From NCBI RefSeq assembly GCF_000142805.1, contig NC_013079.1, positions 434,001 through 498,000 of the forward strand: 64,000 nt of DNA, given 5' to 3'. A model generated the notes under the pieces. That model worked only from the letters and a program-made list of their open reading frames with translations. It did no database searches and was not told the origin of the DNA. Shown here piece after piece: positions 40,701 through 49,482 of this stretch (positions are counted from its first letter, which is position 1; the number at the start of each line of letters is the position of its first letter). Source of the DNA: Lachancea thermotolerans CBS 6340 (taxonomy: Eukaryota; Ascomycota; Saccharomycetes; Saccharomycetales; Saccharomycetaceae). The translations under genes were made by a program, and so were the position numbers.

Positions 40701-41254
40701 CCCTGGTGTCTAAACTGATCTAGGTCAACATTGATTGCCTGATATTTTTTCAAAGACTTCTTTAGCAAGTTGATCCTTTGTTTCGATTCTCTTGACCCAC
40801 CCTCTGCGGCTGAACTGCTGCGCTGGTCGCCATCAATTTGATACAACTTCGTGAGTTTCTCGTTGGCCTCTTGGTACTGTTGCTCAACTTGTAGTTTGAA
40901 TTCGAGCTGTTGTAACATGTACTGTATACGTTGTGAGAGCGAAGGGCAGTCGTACTTCATTAAATCCAGCCGGGAGAATGAATGTTCATCTGGCGCAATC
41001 GTAGACAGTTGGCCGTAGACTTGGCTGGCACGCTGCTGTGAGGGGTTCCTTTCAACTTGATCACTGCTGATTTGAAGCTTCTTGAGTGTTTCTTCCAGAT
41101 ACTGAATGTTTTGCTGAGCCTCCCGAATATTGGTGTTACATTTCTGTATCACCATAACATTGTCTGTTTTTTTCTTCAGCTGCGAGGCTCCTTGTATGAT
41201 GTTAAGCTCTCTCTCGATCTTGCGTCGAATCTCCTGCTCAACTTGTGTCAGCAT
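37760..41254 (-). CDS. PKC1: Protein kinase C of the cell-wall-integrity pathway
   Basis: The 1164-residue kinase has the full fungal layout. Two HR1 Rho-binding coiled coils (about 1-70 and 105-175) and a C2-like domain (about 200-340) come first, then a pseudosubstrate-like HRHGAIINRKEEV stretch. Two C1 zinc domains start near 411 and 475 (HHFVQKSFYNIMCCAYCG and HRFEPISNRGTKWCCHCG). A long Gln/Ser/Thr-rich linker leads to the AGC kinase domain from about 830: GKGNFGKVLLAE, the catalytic DLKLENILL, and the activation loop STFCGTPEFMAPE. The C-terminus ends with the FRGFSFMPDD hydrophobic motif. It is activated by Rho1 and feeds the Bck1-Mkk-Slt2 cascade. Confidence 0.99.
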   Translation of the reverse strand: MLTQVEQEIRRKIERELNIIQGASQLKKKTDNVMVIQKCNTNIREAQQNIQYLEETLKKLQISSDQVERNPSQQRASQVYGQLSTIAPDEHSFSRLDLMKYDCPSLSQRIQYMLQQLEFKLQVEQQYQEANEKLTKLYQIDGDQRSSSAAEGGSRESKQRINLLKKSLKKYQAINVDLDQFRHQGESSHATQPKFRRKQLTGVLSIGVTAIRDVDHVQSPLFSRKPDTFITIKIDDTVKAKTKPSRNGRWHESFNINVGKGNEVELTVYDRVNDQTVPVAQMWLLLSDIAEEIRKKKAEQSAPIDWNPAAGVTSSSEHSTKQANAGAENADRRLGATSEDIASPSQEAALSQPVTTSLWFVLEPAGQILLNLGFSKSSAPTDKHLIGGLHRHGAIINRKEEVYEQHGHHFVQKSFYNIMCCAYCGDFLRYSGFQCQDCKFLCHKKCYNHVVTKCIAKSSSDTDPDEAKLNHRIPHRFEPISNRGTKWCCHCGYILPWGKKNLRKCSECGIMCHVQCAHLVPDFCGMSMGMANKILTAIQDTKRSQEQRQKLQVSPPKHQYPGAELSKKTSRVSERSFETKQLPVSPTQKNLSDVRLGRIDVAAEDQRSDKQRFTETAQKTKIKPTASETERNGVINERLNNFIEENADYEAFTQGAGSLQLQDLDTKTRSLDPSLASGLASDKPDLSTQENDLSRDNETSILLEQQRDAQLERARDHQGFTEFDDSYDDAMVPLETKRSSFNNTMSTQVDPGAQLPQKWQITPEPEEIPQKTEEHTTKAYKEQRHQDLSDAKLVQITPQQSADALTKSQQSSPEAPQTGGRHKRKAPKRRKISLDDFVLLKVLGKGNFGKVLLAESKNNERLCAIKVLKKDHIIKNHDIESARAEKKVFLLATKAKHPFLTNLYCSFQTENRIYFAMEFIGGGDLMWHVQNQRLSVRRAKFYAAEVLLALKYFHDNGVIYRDLKLENILLTPEGHIKIADYGLCKDEMWFGNKTSTFCGTPEFMAPEILKEQEYTKAVDWWAFGVLLYQMLLCQSPFSGDDEDEVFNAILTDEPLYPIDMAGDIVQIFQGLLTKDPERRLGAGPRDAAEVMAEPFFRNINFDDILHKRVQPPYIPEIKAADDTSYFEKEFTSAPPTLTPLPSVLSSSLQEEFRGFSFMPDDLLL

Positions 41255-41686
41255 TTTGTGTTAGAAGTAAAGGAAAACTTCGATCTAGATCAAAATCGAA
41301 AGACTGGAAATAAATGTAAATCAACCTCACAGAGCTGGGGCAAAGCGCGAAAAACCTTGAAGAAGATTGCCAGACTTTTTTATAAAGGTTTGGTCTTGTG
41401 GAACCTTTAACTTGCTTCCAGTTCGACAAGGCCACGAATTTCTTTCGAGATCGACGTGTGTATTTGTTGTGTTACATGCACAGATCTAAAACAGACCTTT
41501 TCTTCATAAACTGAGGCTTCTTTTCATATACTCGTAATTAGTGATATCCGATAAGAGAGTCGCGTTTAAGATGATGTAAAGTCTAAGTAGGTGATTATGC
41601 GATGCGAAGTGTCGTTCTGACTAGTACTAAATTCGATTTTGAGCAATTTGGGGAATTCTAAGGTCTAGAATCATCGTTAATTCATC
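41255..41686 (-). promoter_or_regulatory. PKC1 upstream region
   Basis: These 432 bp lie between SEA4 and PKC1, both leftward. They are AT-rich; I saw no clear known element beyond a TTTATAAA-like TATA candidate near 41379-41386. No gene is seen. Confidence 0.35.
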
Positions 41687-44644
41687 TTAAGTGCTACAAT
41701 GGCAAACACAGCCGGGAACAGGGCATATATAGTGCTTCTCGAACCATTCCTCTGCGTGTCCCGCATGCATTCCGTGGTTGCAAGACAAGCAGAAGCTGAA
41801 CCATTCATTCAACCTTAGTCTCCGCGACTCTGCCAAGCTTTCAGTACTTCCTCTGTCGGGGCTCGGTTCAATGGTTCCTCCATTGATGACAATGGGCAGA
41901 TTGGAAGTGCCCAAGGGTAGAAGGCATATAGCGCAGCGAGGGAAAGGTGTGCCACAATGTGGACAAGAATGCTTTTGGTGCGAATTACCAGAGGGCGATG
42001 CGTTGTTAAAACCGAACTTTTTGTTTGCTACAAAGTTCTTCATCATCCCGCCACTTGTAGAGCCGCGTGAAACGGATGGATCGACAGGATTGTTAATGTT
42101 CTTGTTGCATTTCAGGCACTGGATGTATAACTGTCGTGGTCTAGCTCCTTGCGGGGCTGGATTGCGACTAGTGCGTGACATTTTACCCCTCAAAACGTCA
42201 AACTTTGCCCTCGCCGTAAACAGCTCCCATGAATTTAGCATAGCCCGGTATGTTCCAATCCACTCATCAACTTGTAAGCTTTTGAAGTACCGTGGGCAAC
42301 CATAAATTGACAATAAGGCTGCGGTTTGCACATCACTAGTTTTGTTGACATAAGACTGTAACAGCTTTATCCCGCTTGGAGTTATTCCAGTCAGAATCAA
42401 ACCCTCAAGCTCTCCATTTTCAATTACAGTGCAAGCAGTCCTCTCCAAGAACCTTGTCAAATCTTTGTCATTCAAGAAGCGCAAGGCAACGCCGAGTCTT
42501 TCTCTAAGCGAAATTGCCGACTCTGATAGAATGTCCCACCAATCGTTATCTGCAATGAACCCGAATATGACTCTAAGGTATGGATCGTCCAAATCGGATG
42601 ACATCCTTCGACACTGCTGCCTCCAGGCATTGTTCCCAGGTTGGTTTTTATAAGCAAGGTAACCAGCAATCGCTGTTGCAATCAAACGCAGCCTCTCCTT
42701 CTTGGCACTGCTCAAGATCTCAATAGCTTTCGTTACGTCACCGAAAAAAACTGCCCAGCCTGCCGCCTTTTCATAGTGGTTGGCTTTGATAAGATTACGG
42801 TATTTCTCTTCATAGTCAGAAGGGTTCAAGTCCCACCCTGAAATTACCATGCACAACTTTCGCTGGACTGTTTTATTTGAATTTGTGAAAGTAAGTAAGC
42901 CCTTAGATTCCCCCATACGCGACTTGTTCTTTCCTCGCATCTTTATAATCTTTTCAAGCTCTCTGTTAAGTTGCTTTTCTGTTAATATCGCACCTTCGCG
43001 GCATCTGTTCTGCTTTGATAAGCCGTCTAAACCATTCCATATTCCCAAGATCCCTTCGTATCCAAGATCCAATTCCCCAGAAACCATTGTTCCGTCGTCT
43101 ACAGAAGCCTTCGCTATCGAAAGCCATCTCCATGTGTTCCTGATGTATGCGTTGTTCTGAAGGGCTTTAGAGCTATCAATAAGCTCCACTGTTTTAACTG
43201 GATCCAACCCATAGTTGAGCAAAGCGCGTCTTTTCATAATCATGCTAATGTCGTTTCGAAGCAGTTTCTCAGGTTTCAATAATACCTGATAACCTTGGTC
43301 GGATAACGGATGACCTTCGATATCTTGCTCGAAACTTGCTTTTGAACTGGCTTCAGAATTTTCAGTATCGCTGCTGAACCCATTTGAAGTTTCCTCTTCG
43401 GGCTGATAGTCTTCATCACTTATATCAAGGTCCTCGAATGACAAATTTTTTAATGAGGTTGATGTCTTGTCAGTATTAATTTTGTCGTTTGTGTCAGCAA
43501 AACGTAGCTCAGTTGCTTCAGAGAGATCGTTGTTTGTCATGAGCATGTTGTTGTCGCTATTAAACACCGCTCTTGACATTCCGCCCTTGAGCGACATGCG
43601 ATAAATTGTACCAGACTGCCTCATACATATAAAGTTCGTTCGGCCATTGCTTCTTGGAATATAGTCAAAAGTAGTAACTCTATCAAATGTTGTTTTGATG
43701 TCATGAACTGTTGAGATAAAGAGAGAATCAAGCTCGAAAGGAAATTCAGAGTCTTCACTTTGCTTTTCGTCGGCTATAGAGATTGGAAAGCTCCCCAAGC
43801 GCCACCTCCTTATAACTTGGCCTCCATGCAATGTTGTAAACTCGTTGCTGCGTACCGCTGACCAGCGGAAACATGAATTCGCGTACCTCCTTGAGGCTGC
43901 ACCTGTACCCATTAGCTTGTCGAAGCATAACAAGGATTGCGCTTCGAGAGAGTCACTTGAAGTTGAGCTATGGCCGAGTCTTCTTCTGTCCCAGATTGCT
44001 AAGGTTCCATCATCGCTGTATGTAGTGAACTGCCAATGATTGAAAGGATTTACCTTGATGTCGTTACATAGCCGTGTAGGATGTTGGTAGCTGGGATTAG
44101 GAGCCCTCAGATCAACTTCCTTCAGCAGCTTAGTGGTTGCTGTAATTAGCGTGGTATCGTTCAAAAATTTCAAGGATATGACAGACTCGTTCATGCAGTA
44201 GGAGAAGGACGGATTGACGATGTTAGAATTGGTGCTTTGGTAATTCACATCCCATACCTGTAAAGAGGGATCGTGCCTATTCCTGTCAAGTCCAATAGCG
44301 ACCATACCATTAGGGCTTATCCCTAAAGCGTTAACCGCTCTCTGCTGCTTAGCCCTCACACGAAGTTGCGAGTTATCTTCTCCTGAGAAGCCATATATCA
44401 TGTTCATGACTCGAACCATCCCATTTTTCTCTCCTACACCTACGAGACCCATTTCTGTCTCCGAGAAGTCCAGACACGTAATGTTATCGAAGTCTTTGAC
44501 CACAGTTAGCTTTGAGATCGACTGATCACTGTCGCTTTCAGGGTCCACCCTGTAGTGGGCTACCTCTTCTCTCGTGGGATTCACAGAAAGGTAATCGTAG
44601 TAACCATCTTGTGACCAATTAAGAGCTCTTTTTATCAGTCCCAT
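41687..44644 (-). CDS. SEA4: Sea4, WD40-RING subunit of the SEA (GATOR2-like) complex
   Basis: The 985-residue protein (S. cerevisiae 1038) has an N-terminal WD40 propeller (about 1-350, with blades such as AIGLDRNRHDPSLQVWDVNY and DDGTLAIWDRRRLG), an acidic linker near 410-450 and an alpha-solenoid. A C-terminal zinc-binding RING region follows: CLKCNKNI, then CPHCGTPFPRCAICLLPLG, and CLSCNHGMHAGHAEEW near the end. This matches Sea4/MIOS. In yeast SEACAT antagonises SEACIT and so supports TORC1 activity at the vacuole. It sits between PKC1 and NTO1, matching YBL104C. Confidence 0.95.
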   Translation of the reverse strand: MGLIKRALNWSQDGYYDYLSVNPTREEVAHYRVDPESDSDQSISKLTVVKDFDNITCLDFSETEMGLVGVGEKNGMVRVMNMIYGFSGEDNSQLRVRAKQQRAVNALGISPNGMVAIGLDRNRHDPSLQVWDVNYQSTNSNIVNPSFSYCMNESVISLKFLNDTTLITATTKLLKEVDLRAPNPSYQHPTRLCNDIKVNPFNHWQFTTYSDDGTLAIWDRRRLGHSSTSSDSLEAQSLLCFDKLMGTGAASRRYANSCFRWSAVRSNEFTTLHGGQVIRRWRLGSFPISIADEKQSEDSEFPFELDSLFISTVHDIKTTFDRVTTFDYIPRSNGRTNFICMRQSGTIYRMSLKGGMSRAVFNSDNNMLMTNNDLSEATELRFADTNDKINTDKTSTSLKNLSFEDLDISDEDYQPEEETSNGFSSDTENSEASSKASFEQDIEGHPLSDQGYQVLLKPEKLLRNDISMIMKRRALLNYGLDPVKTVELIDSSKALQNNAYIRNTWRWLSIAKASVDDGTMVSGELDLGYEGILGIWNGLDGLSKQNRCREGAILTEKQLNRELEKIIKMRGKNKSRMGESKGLLTFTNSNKTVQRKLCMVISGWDLNPSDYEEKYRNLIKANHYEKAAGWAVFFGDVTKAIEILSSAKKERLRLIATAIAGYLAYKNQPGNNAWRQQCRRMSSDLDDPYLRVIFGFIADNDWWDILSESAISLRERLGVALRFLNDKDLTRFLERTACTVIENGELEGLILTGITPSGIKLLQSYVNKTSDVQTAALLSIYGCPRYFKSLQVDEWIGTYRAMLNSWELFTARAKFDVLRGKMSRTSRNPAPQGARPRQLYIQCLKCNKNINNPVDPSVSRGSTSGGMMKNFVANKKFGFNNASPSGNSHQKHSCPHCGTPFPRCAICLLPLGTSNLPIVINGGTIEPSPDRGSTESLAESRRLRLNEWFSFCLSCNHGMHAGHAEEWFEKHYICPVPGCVCHCST

Positions 44645-44790
44645 CAGACAATGAAGCTTCTTAAGGCTATATTGGCAAGGCTTTAACTACTGACAAGCGC
44701 GATCAACACACTACCCGAAAGTCGACGATATAGCCTTCCCGTGTATAGCGATATTTGTTTTTGTTAATGTTACATACGAGCGGCTAATAA

Positions 44791-46956
44791 TTAGTTCAGT
44801 AGGCTTCTAAGTTTCCTCATTTCGGCTTGTGAAAGCTCTTCGACTGCGTCCAAATTCTCTCTTTCCATTAGCGCCGGGCCTTTCCAAGGCACTGCCTTCA
44901 CTCTGCCTCCCTCTATCGTGAAGTCCTCTGAAATCCAACTCCTGTAATCAAAGCCTTCAACTGAAGCTAACAGAACTGCGATATGTGCTCGTAATTTCTT
45001 GGCTTCAATCTTTACCCTCCGTGGAACATTCTGTTCAGTCTCAATTCTGTCCAAAAATTCTGTCATACCTTTTTTGAATTGAGTTATTTCGTCGTGGCTA
45101 TCAGAAGATGTGCAATCCCTCAGGATGGCAGACATGCGTGCCCCGATGGGTTTTTCCCGTAGCAGTGCCTTGTATGGGGCAGAATTTTGAAACTTTTTTA
45201 TGACTGATTCCTGCAAAATGAATCTGGAAGGGTGGTGGTACAGATTTTGGATCTTTTCTTCTGCCTTGTTACGTCGCCGTGTTGTCATTTGTCTTTCTAC
45301 AAGAAGCTGAGCCATATCCTGCAGCATCTCTAGATCTTTCGAAAGTCTATCGGCAAATTCAATGCGCTTACCCAACTGCTCTACAGTAAAAGTGCTGAAG
45401 GAAGTGGGGTCAAACTTTCGCACTAACGGTGCGCCTCTTTTGAGCTCCCGCTTCATTGACCAGTATTTGCACAAGTCCGCGGAAACTTTTGCACTGTTCT
45501 CCACTTGAAACATTTCCAATATACGCTGGACAACCGATGCGAATGTACTTGGGGCAATAGGAGTCCCCCGATTAGTGGTCCACTTCGCTTTCGTCGATGA
45601 ATGTGGGTACGAAGCTTGAGAACCGGAGCCGCTGTTTGCATCATTGTCAGCTGATGCAAAATATAGTCTAGTTTTTTGGATACCCTCTTCACAACTAGGC
45701 CATCCCGGCGGCGAGTGCTTATCGCAAAAGCTTAGCAATTTAAGGCCAGGCGGGATGGCATTGGAGGAAGCTTCTATTATAGAGCAAGAACCGAAGTCCA
45801 TACAAAGAGCCGACCTCTTGGCACATGTGACATGATAAGCACAAAAGCAGTTTTTGTTCGAGCATTGGATGCACGCGCCCACCTTTTTCCTACATATGTA
45901 GCACGTCAGTTTCCATCTGGATCGAGGGATTAAATCTACCCCTTCAATGGGTTCCATGTAATGAGAATTAACAAAATAAAGCTCAGGGATCCAGAGACCG
46001 CATACAACGTGCCCCCAGGAACCAGTGTCGGTCTGCTTAAATGCGCCAGTATGGCTAGGGCAAAAGAGGCAGTTGATTTTTCTGTTTCGTGAGATCATAC
46101 ATCTCCGACAAAGCCACTGGCCTTCTGGTATAAAAACGACGCCGTAGCACTCTTGATGAACCGCGACATCGCAGCCATCGCAAAACACTATAGCGTTAGA
46201 GTTATCACACTCTGTACCACCGCAAACTGCGCATGGCTGATCTATCGTATGGCCAGTGCCATCGTCTGAGCCAAAAGCTTCATAATGAGCCCACGCAGCC
46301 CGGGTCTCTCGCGTTGAGACTTCAGAAGTAGTGGATATACGGGGCGGAATCTTTTTTTCCAAGAAGAACCATTCATTCTCCAGAGCCGTCATTGCAATCT
46401 CAAAAATTTCATGTGTGAGCTTATTATTGGGTGTTATTGATTTGGATTCATTGAGAAAACGGAGATATAACTCGTCTTGCTCATCCATATCATACTCCAC
46501 CCTAAAATTTGACTGATATCTAGATATGTGACCTAACGGATTATCTTTGATCAATGCTAGACTGTCAGTTTTCTTTATGTATGGGGTATCATGTTCGTTG
46601 AATTTGTCGGCCAGGGAGCCACTGATGTAGCCAAATTTCTGATAGTTTTTTGAAATACGGGGATGGTTGTTGATTCCCTGACTCGAAACCTTAAACCTGC
46701 ACTTTTTGAACTTCGCACGGTTAGCACCGATATTTATGGACTCCAATGTAACCCTCTCTTTAAAAATCATCTGTTTAATGTGCCTAGCTTCTTTTGTCTC
46801 CACGTTTCGCAAATTAGCGTCATCTTTAATTTCGTTAGTCACAATAATTGGTAGGGGTTCTTGCTGGTCAAGTTCGGGGTAAAAGTCCGCGAAGTGCTTT
46901 TCCTCCCTTAGCTTTGGTCCTTCATCTTTCAATTGCGTAGCTTGCGAAGAGGACAT
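44791..46956 (-). CDS. NTO1: Nto1, PHD-finger scaffold subunit of the NuA3 acetyltransferase
   Basis: I start the gene at the ATG at 46956 (721 residues, MSSSQATQLKDEG); the frame is open 56 codons further but only from a GTG, and that stretch includes a CACGTG box at 47055-47060 that looks regulatory. An enhancer-of-polycomb-like region (about 120-225) precedes a PHD finger at about 245-295 (CAVCGGTECDNSNAIVFCDGC...). An extended PHD follows (CLFCPSHTGAFK...CYICRKKVGACIQC...HVTCA). This BRPF-like tandem PHD binds histone H3 and links Sas3 to chromatin. Eaf6, a partner in NuA3, is encoded at 26241-26549. Confidence 0.92.
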   Translation of the reverse strand: MSSSQATQLKDEGPKLREEKHFADFYPELDQQEPLPIIVTNEIKDDANLRNVETKEARHIKQMIFKERVTLESINIGANRAKFKKCRFKVSSQGINNHPRISKNYQKFGYISGSLADKFNEHDTPYIKKTDSLALIKDNPLGHISRYQSNFRVEYDMDEQDELYLRFLNESKSITPNNKLTHEIFEIAMTALENEWFFLEKKIPPRISTTSEVSTRETRAAWAHYEAFGSDDGTGHTIDQPCAVCGGTECDNSNAIVFCDGCDVAVHQECYGVVFIPEGQWLCRRCMISRNRKINCLFCPSHTGAFKQTDTGSWGHVVCGLWIPELYFVNSHYMEPIEGVDLIPRSRWKLTCYICRKKVGACIQCSNKNCFCAYHVTCAKRSALCMDFGSCSIIEASSNAIPPGLKLLSFCDKHSPPGWPSCEEGIQKTRLYFASADNDANSGSGSQASYPHSSTKAKWTTNRGTPIAPSTFASVVQRILEMFQVENSAKVSADLCKYWSMKRELKRGAPLVRKFDPTSFSTFTVEQLGKRIEFADRLSKDLEMLQDMAQLLVERQMTTRRRNKAEEKIQNLYHHPSRFILQESVIKKFQNSAPYKALLREKPIGARMSAILRDCTSSDSHDEITQFKKGMTEFLDRIETEQNVPRRVKIEAKKLRAHIAVLLASVEGFDYRSWISEDFTIEGGRVKAVPWKGPALMERENLDAVEELSQAEMRKLRSLLN

Positions 46957-47393
46957 AAGACCTCTCCGTTTCTTCGCTGCTATGTTCCTGTTTTCACGCG
47001 TTTCGCTTAGTGGTGTTCGATCTTTAGCTAATTTTATAAACAAGCAGTTTCGATCACGTGCGAGTCCGATAGACTTCAGGCAGCCGAATAATCGGGATGT
47101 TAACTTTGGAACCCTTTGAGTCACTGCGGTTGCATGCGTCTATCAAACATTAGCTAGTGACGTTGACGTTAGTGCTATAGCTGTCTGATTTTTGGAGGCA
47201 ATAGTCAAGGGTGCATTAACATAAAACGACAGTATTTAATGTTGACCCCGCAAAAGAAGACATTAGAGACAGGCAGATAAAAATATCTGTCGAATTAAAC
47301 AAATGGCTTACCAACAAGACCGTCGAAGGTTCAAAACGTGCCATATTTAGCTCAGTTTTAATTCATTACCAACATGAAAAGTTAAATACAGTT
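46957..47393 (-). promoter_or_regulatory. NTO1 upstream region and RTG3 3' end
   Basis: These 437 bp contain CACGTG at 47055-47060 and AT-rich sequence toward RTG3. The first 168 bp remain open in the NTO1 frame but lack an ATG. Confidence 0.4.
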
Positions 47394-48584
47394 CTATTTC
47401 CCAAAACTTAACAGAAAATCTGCAGCAGTACCTTCTCCCTCGCCCCCAAACATCAATTTAGCGTTATCCTCTGCTTCAATTATATCACCTGACAGGAACT
47501 GTTGCAGGTCATCCTGAAATGTGGTGGATGGCGTAGATGAGGAATTTTCACCCGCTACCGGCGCCCCGCGGGTATCAATGACCTGGTCAGGAGAGTCGCT
47601 GGCTGTGTTTTTGGAAGCAGGGCCCCGGCTCCTACTGGTGTTCATAGCGTGTTGAAATGATTCCAATTCTCGTACTTTCTTCAACAAAAATTGATGCTTG
47701 CGATCTTGAATCTCTAGAACTTGCTGTAAGTAGTCCATGTAATCGACGGACCTGTTGAGTATGACACCCTTATTAGCCTTTATTTCTTTTCCCTGTTCAT
47801 TGTAGTTGAGAAGACTAGGCGGTATCATCTTGCTAAGCTCTTTTACCTTTTGTTTTATTAATTCGCGTCTCCGTCTTTCGACAGCATTGTGAAATTCACG
47901 TCGCCTGCGCAGTTTTTCCTCTTGCGATAATGCAGACGAGTTGCCAAGGTCTCCAGGTGTGTTTGCGGCAGTACTTCCCACCGAAGAGAAACGCGGATTG
48001 AGTTGCTGAGCGCGAAGTGACGTTGAAAGATAGTTCCCCTGTCGGAAGCTATTGGATGGCGAGCGGAGGCTCGATGATAGGTACTGAGAATAGCTGGGGG
48101 AGTCCACAGAGTCCAGCGGGCCCTGGGAGTGGAAGCTGAACGATGTGGACGGAGATAAAAAGTCACTCGTTGCAACGCTCGACCCGAGCGAGGAGACCGG
48201 GTCTTCCGCAAGTCGTGAGAGATGGTCCTCCTGAACCTCATTCTGGAATGATGACGCATGCGGTGGGTCCTGGAAAGACTCCTGAAAGAATGCGTTGGCC
48301 TGCGCCTGCGCTAGATGCTCGTCAATAAGAAACTCGCTGCCGTAGCTTCCAAGATCTTGCTGTTCCCGCCGCTGCAACAGCTCCTGTTGCTTTGCAGGAG
48401 TTGAGCCTGCATATGGGTGTCTCATGTGAACTTGCTCAAAACCTGGCGCCCTTCCAGCAGCCTCAAATGAACCTCCAGGGTCAAGTGCTTCCGATGCCGG
48501 CTGTGTAGTTGCGGTCAGCTCACCCAGTCCGGCATGTCCTAGCAGTTCATTTATAAAGTCGTTCTCATCCTGTTGGAACTCCAT
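47394..48584 (-). CDS. RTG3: Rtg3, bHLH-leucine zipper activator of the retrograde pathway
   Basis: The 396-residue protein has a basic helix-loop-helix at about residues 230-290: basic region REFHNAVERRRRELIKQKV, first helix KELSKMIPPSLL, a loop, and GVILNRSVDYMDYLQQVLEI. A coiled-coil/zipper tail follows. Ser/Gln-rich activation and regulatory segments flank it (residues 1-220 and the acidic C-terminus). Rtg3 with Rtg1 activates genes that supply glutamate when mitochondria fail. S. cerevisiae Rtg3 is longer (486), mainly in the low-complexity parts. Divergent from SFT2 over 244 bp, as YBL103C-YBL102W. Confidence 0.93.
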   Translation of the reverse strand: MEFQQDENDFINELLGHAGLGELTATTQPASEALDPGGSFEAAGRAPGFEQVHMRHPYAGSTPAKQQELLQRREQQDLGSYGSEFLIDEHLAQAQANAFFQESFQDPPHASSFQNEVQEDHLSRLAEDPVSSLGSSVATSDFLSPSTSFSFHSQGPLDSVDSPSYSQYLSSSLRSPSNSFRQGNYLSTSLRAQQLNPRFSSVGSTAANTPGDLGNSSALSQEEKLRRRREFHNAVERRRRELIKQKVKELSKMIPPSLLNYNEQGKEIKANKGVILNRSVDYMDYLQQVLEIQDRKHQFLLKKVRELESFQHAMNTSRSRGPASKNTASDSPDQVIDTRGAPVAGENSSSTPSTTFQDDLQQFLSGDIIEAEDNAKLMFGGEGEGTAADFLLSFGK

Positions 48585-48828
48585 TGTAAAACTTCACGTC
48601 CTTTGAGACTCAGGGCTCCCTTCTAATCTTCTAGCTGTCTTTCAAGTTCTAATCATTGAAACTTAATTGTGCAGCACTATCAATTGAAGAACCTATGACC
48701 TTATAAGATAGTTTAGTACAAAACGACATCAACACTTATCATTACACCCCGCCTTGTAATCCTGATCTTAAACAAAGGCTGGAAGACAAAAATCCTGACA
48801 ATATTCAGAAATACTATTCTCTTCCATT

Positions 48829-49464
48829 ATGCCACAACAGCAGGAGTCTGGATTACGCGAGTCTCTTGATAGGTGGAATCAGTCACGCACACAGCATTCG
48901 CAAGGGTTCAATGAAGGCGCAAAAACAATATTCGCATCATGGGCCGACTCGCTAAACGGCAGGGCGCAAGACATATATCAACGGCTTCCTTTAACACAGC
49001 AAGACCTGGAGCAAGACCAGGAGCCTGAGTGGTTTTCGCTCTCGCGTACTGAGCGGCTGGTATTATTTGTGTGTTGTATCTTGGGGTCTGCAGGCTGCTT
49101 CACATTGTGTGTGTTCCTGTTCCCCGTTCTTGCCGCAAAACCACGGAAATTTGGATTACTGTGGTCCATGGGCTCGCTACTCTTTGTAGGCGCTTTCGGC
49201 GTTCTCCAAGGTCCCGCTGCTTACGTCAAGCACATCACCTCAAGGGAACGTCTGCCCTTCAGCCTATTCTTCTTCACTACTTGCTTCCTTACCATCTACT
49301 TTGCTGCATTCATGAAATCAGCTCTCCTCACGATTCCGTGTGCGATTCTGGAGTTGATAGCAGTGATTTACTACGCAGTAAGCTACTTCCCCTTCGGGGC
49401 GTCCGGACTCAGAATGGTGAGCGCCGTTGGTGTGAACCAAGCAAGAGGCGTACTTAGAATTTAA
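48829..49464 (+). CDS. SFT2: Sft2, four-span Golgi membrane protein of retrograde transport
   Basis: The 211-residue protein has a hydrophilic N-terminal region (about 65 residues) and four closely spaced membrane spans from about residue 75 to 195. Segments such as LFVCCILGSAGCFTLCVFLF, KFGLLWSMGSLLFVGAFGVL and the late SYFPFG motif are typical of the Sft2/Got1 family. It acts in endosome-to-Golgi fusion. Its stop codon is only 18 bp from the stop of convergent ECM21. Confidence 0.95.
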   Translation: MPQQQESGLRESLDRWNQSRTQHSQGFNEGAKTIFASWADSLNGRAQDIYQRLPLTQQDLEQDQEPEWFSLSRTERLVLFVCCILGSAGCFTLCVFLFPVLAAKPRKFGLLWSMGSLLFVGAFGVLQGPAAYVKHITSRERLPFSLFFFTTCFLTIYFAAFMKSALLTIPCAILELIAVIYYAVSYFPFGASGLRMVSAVGVNQARGVLRI

Positions 49465-49482
49465 CATTTTAACTTGTACACG

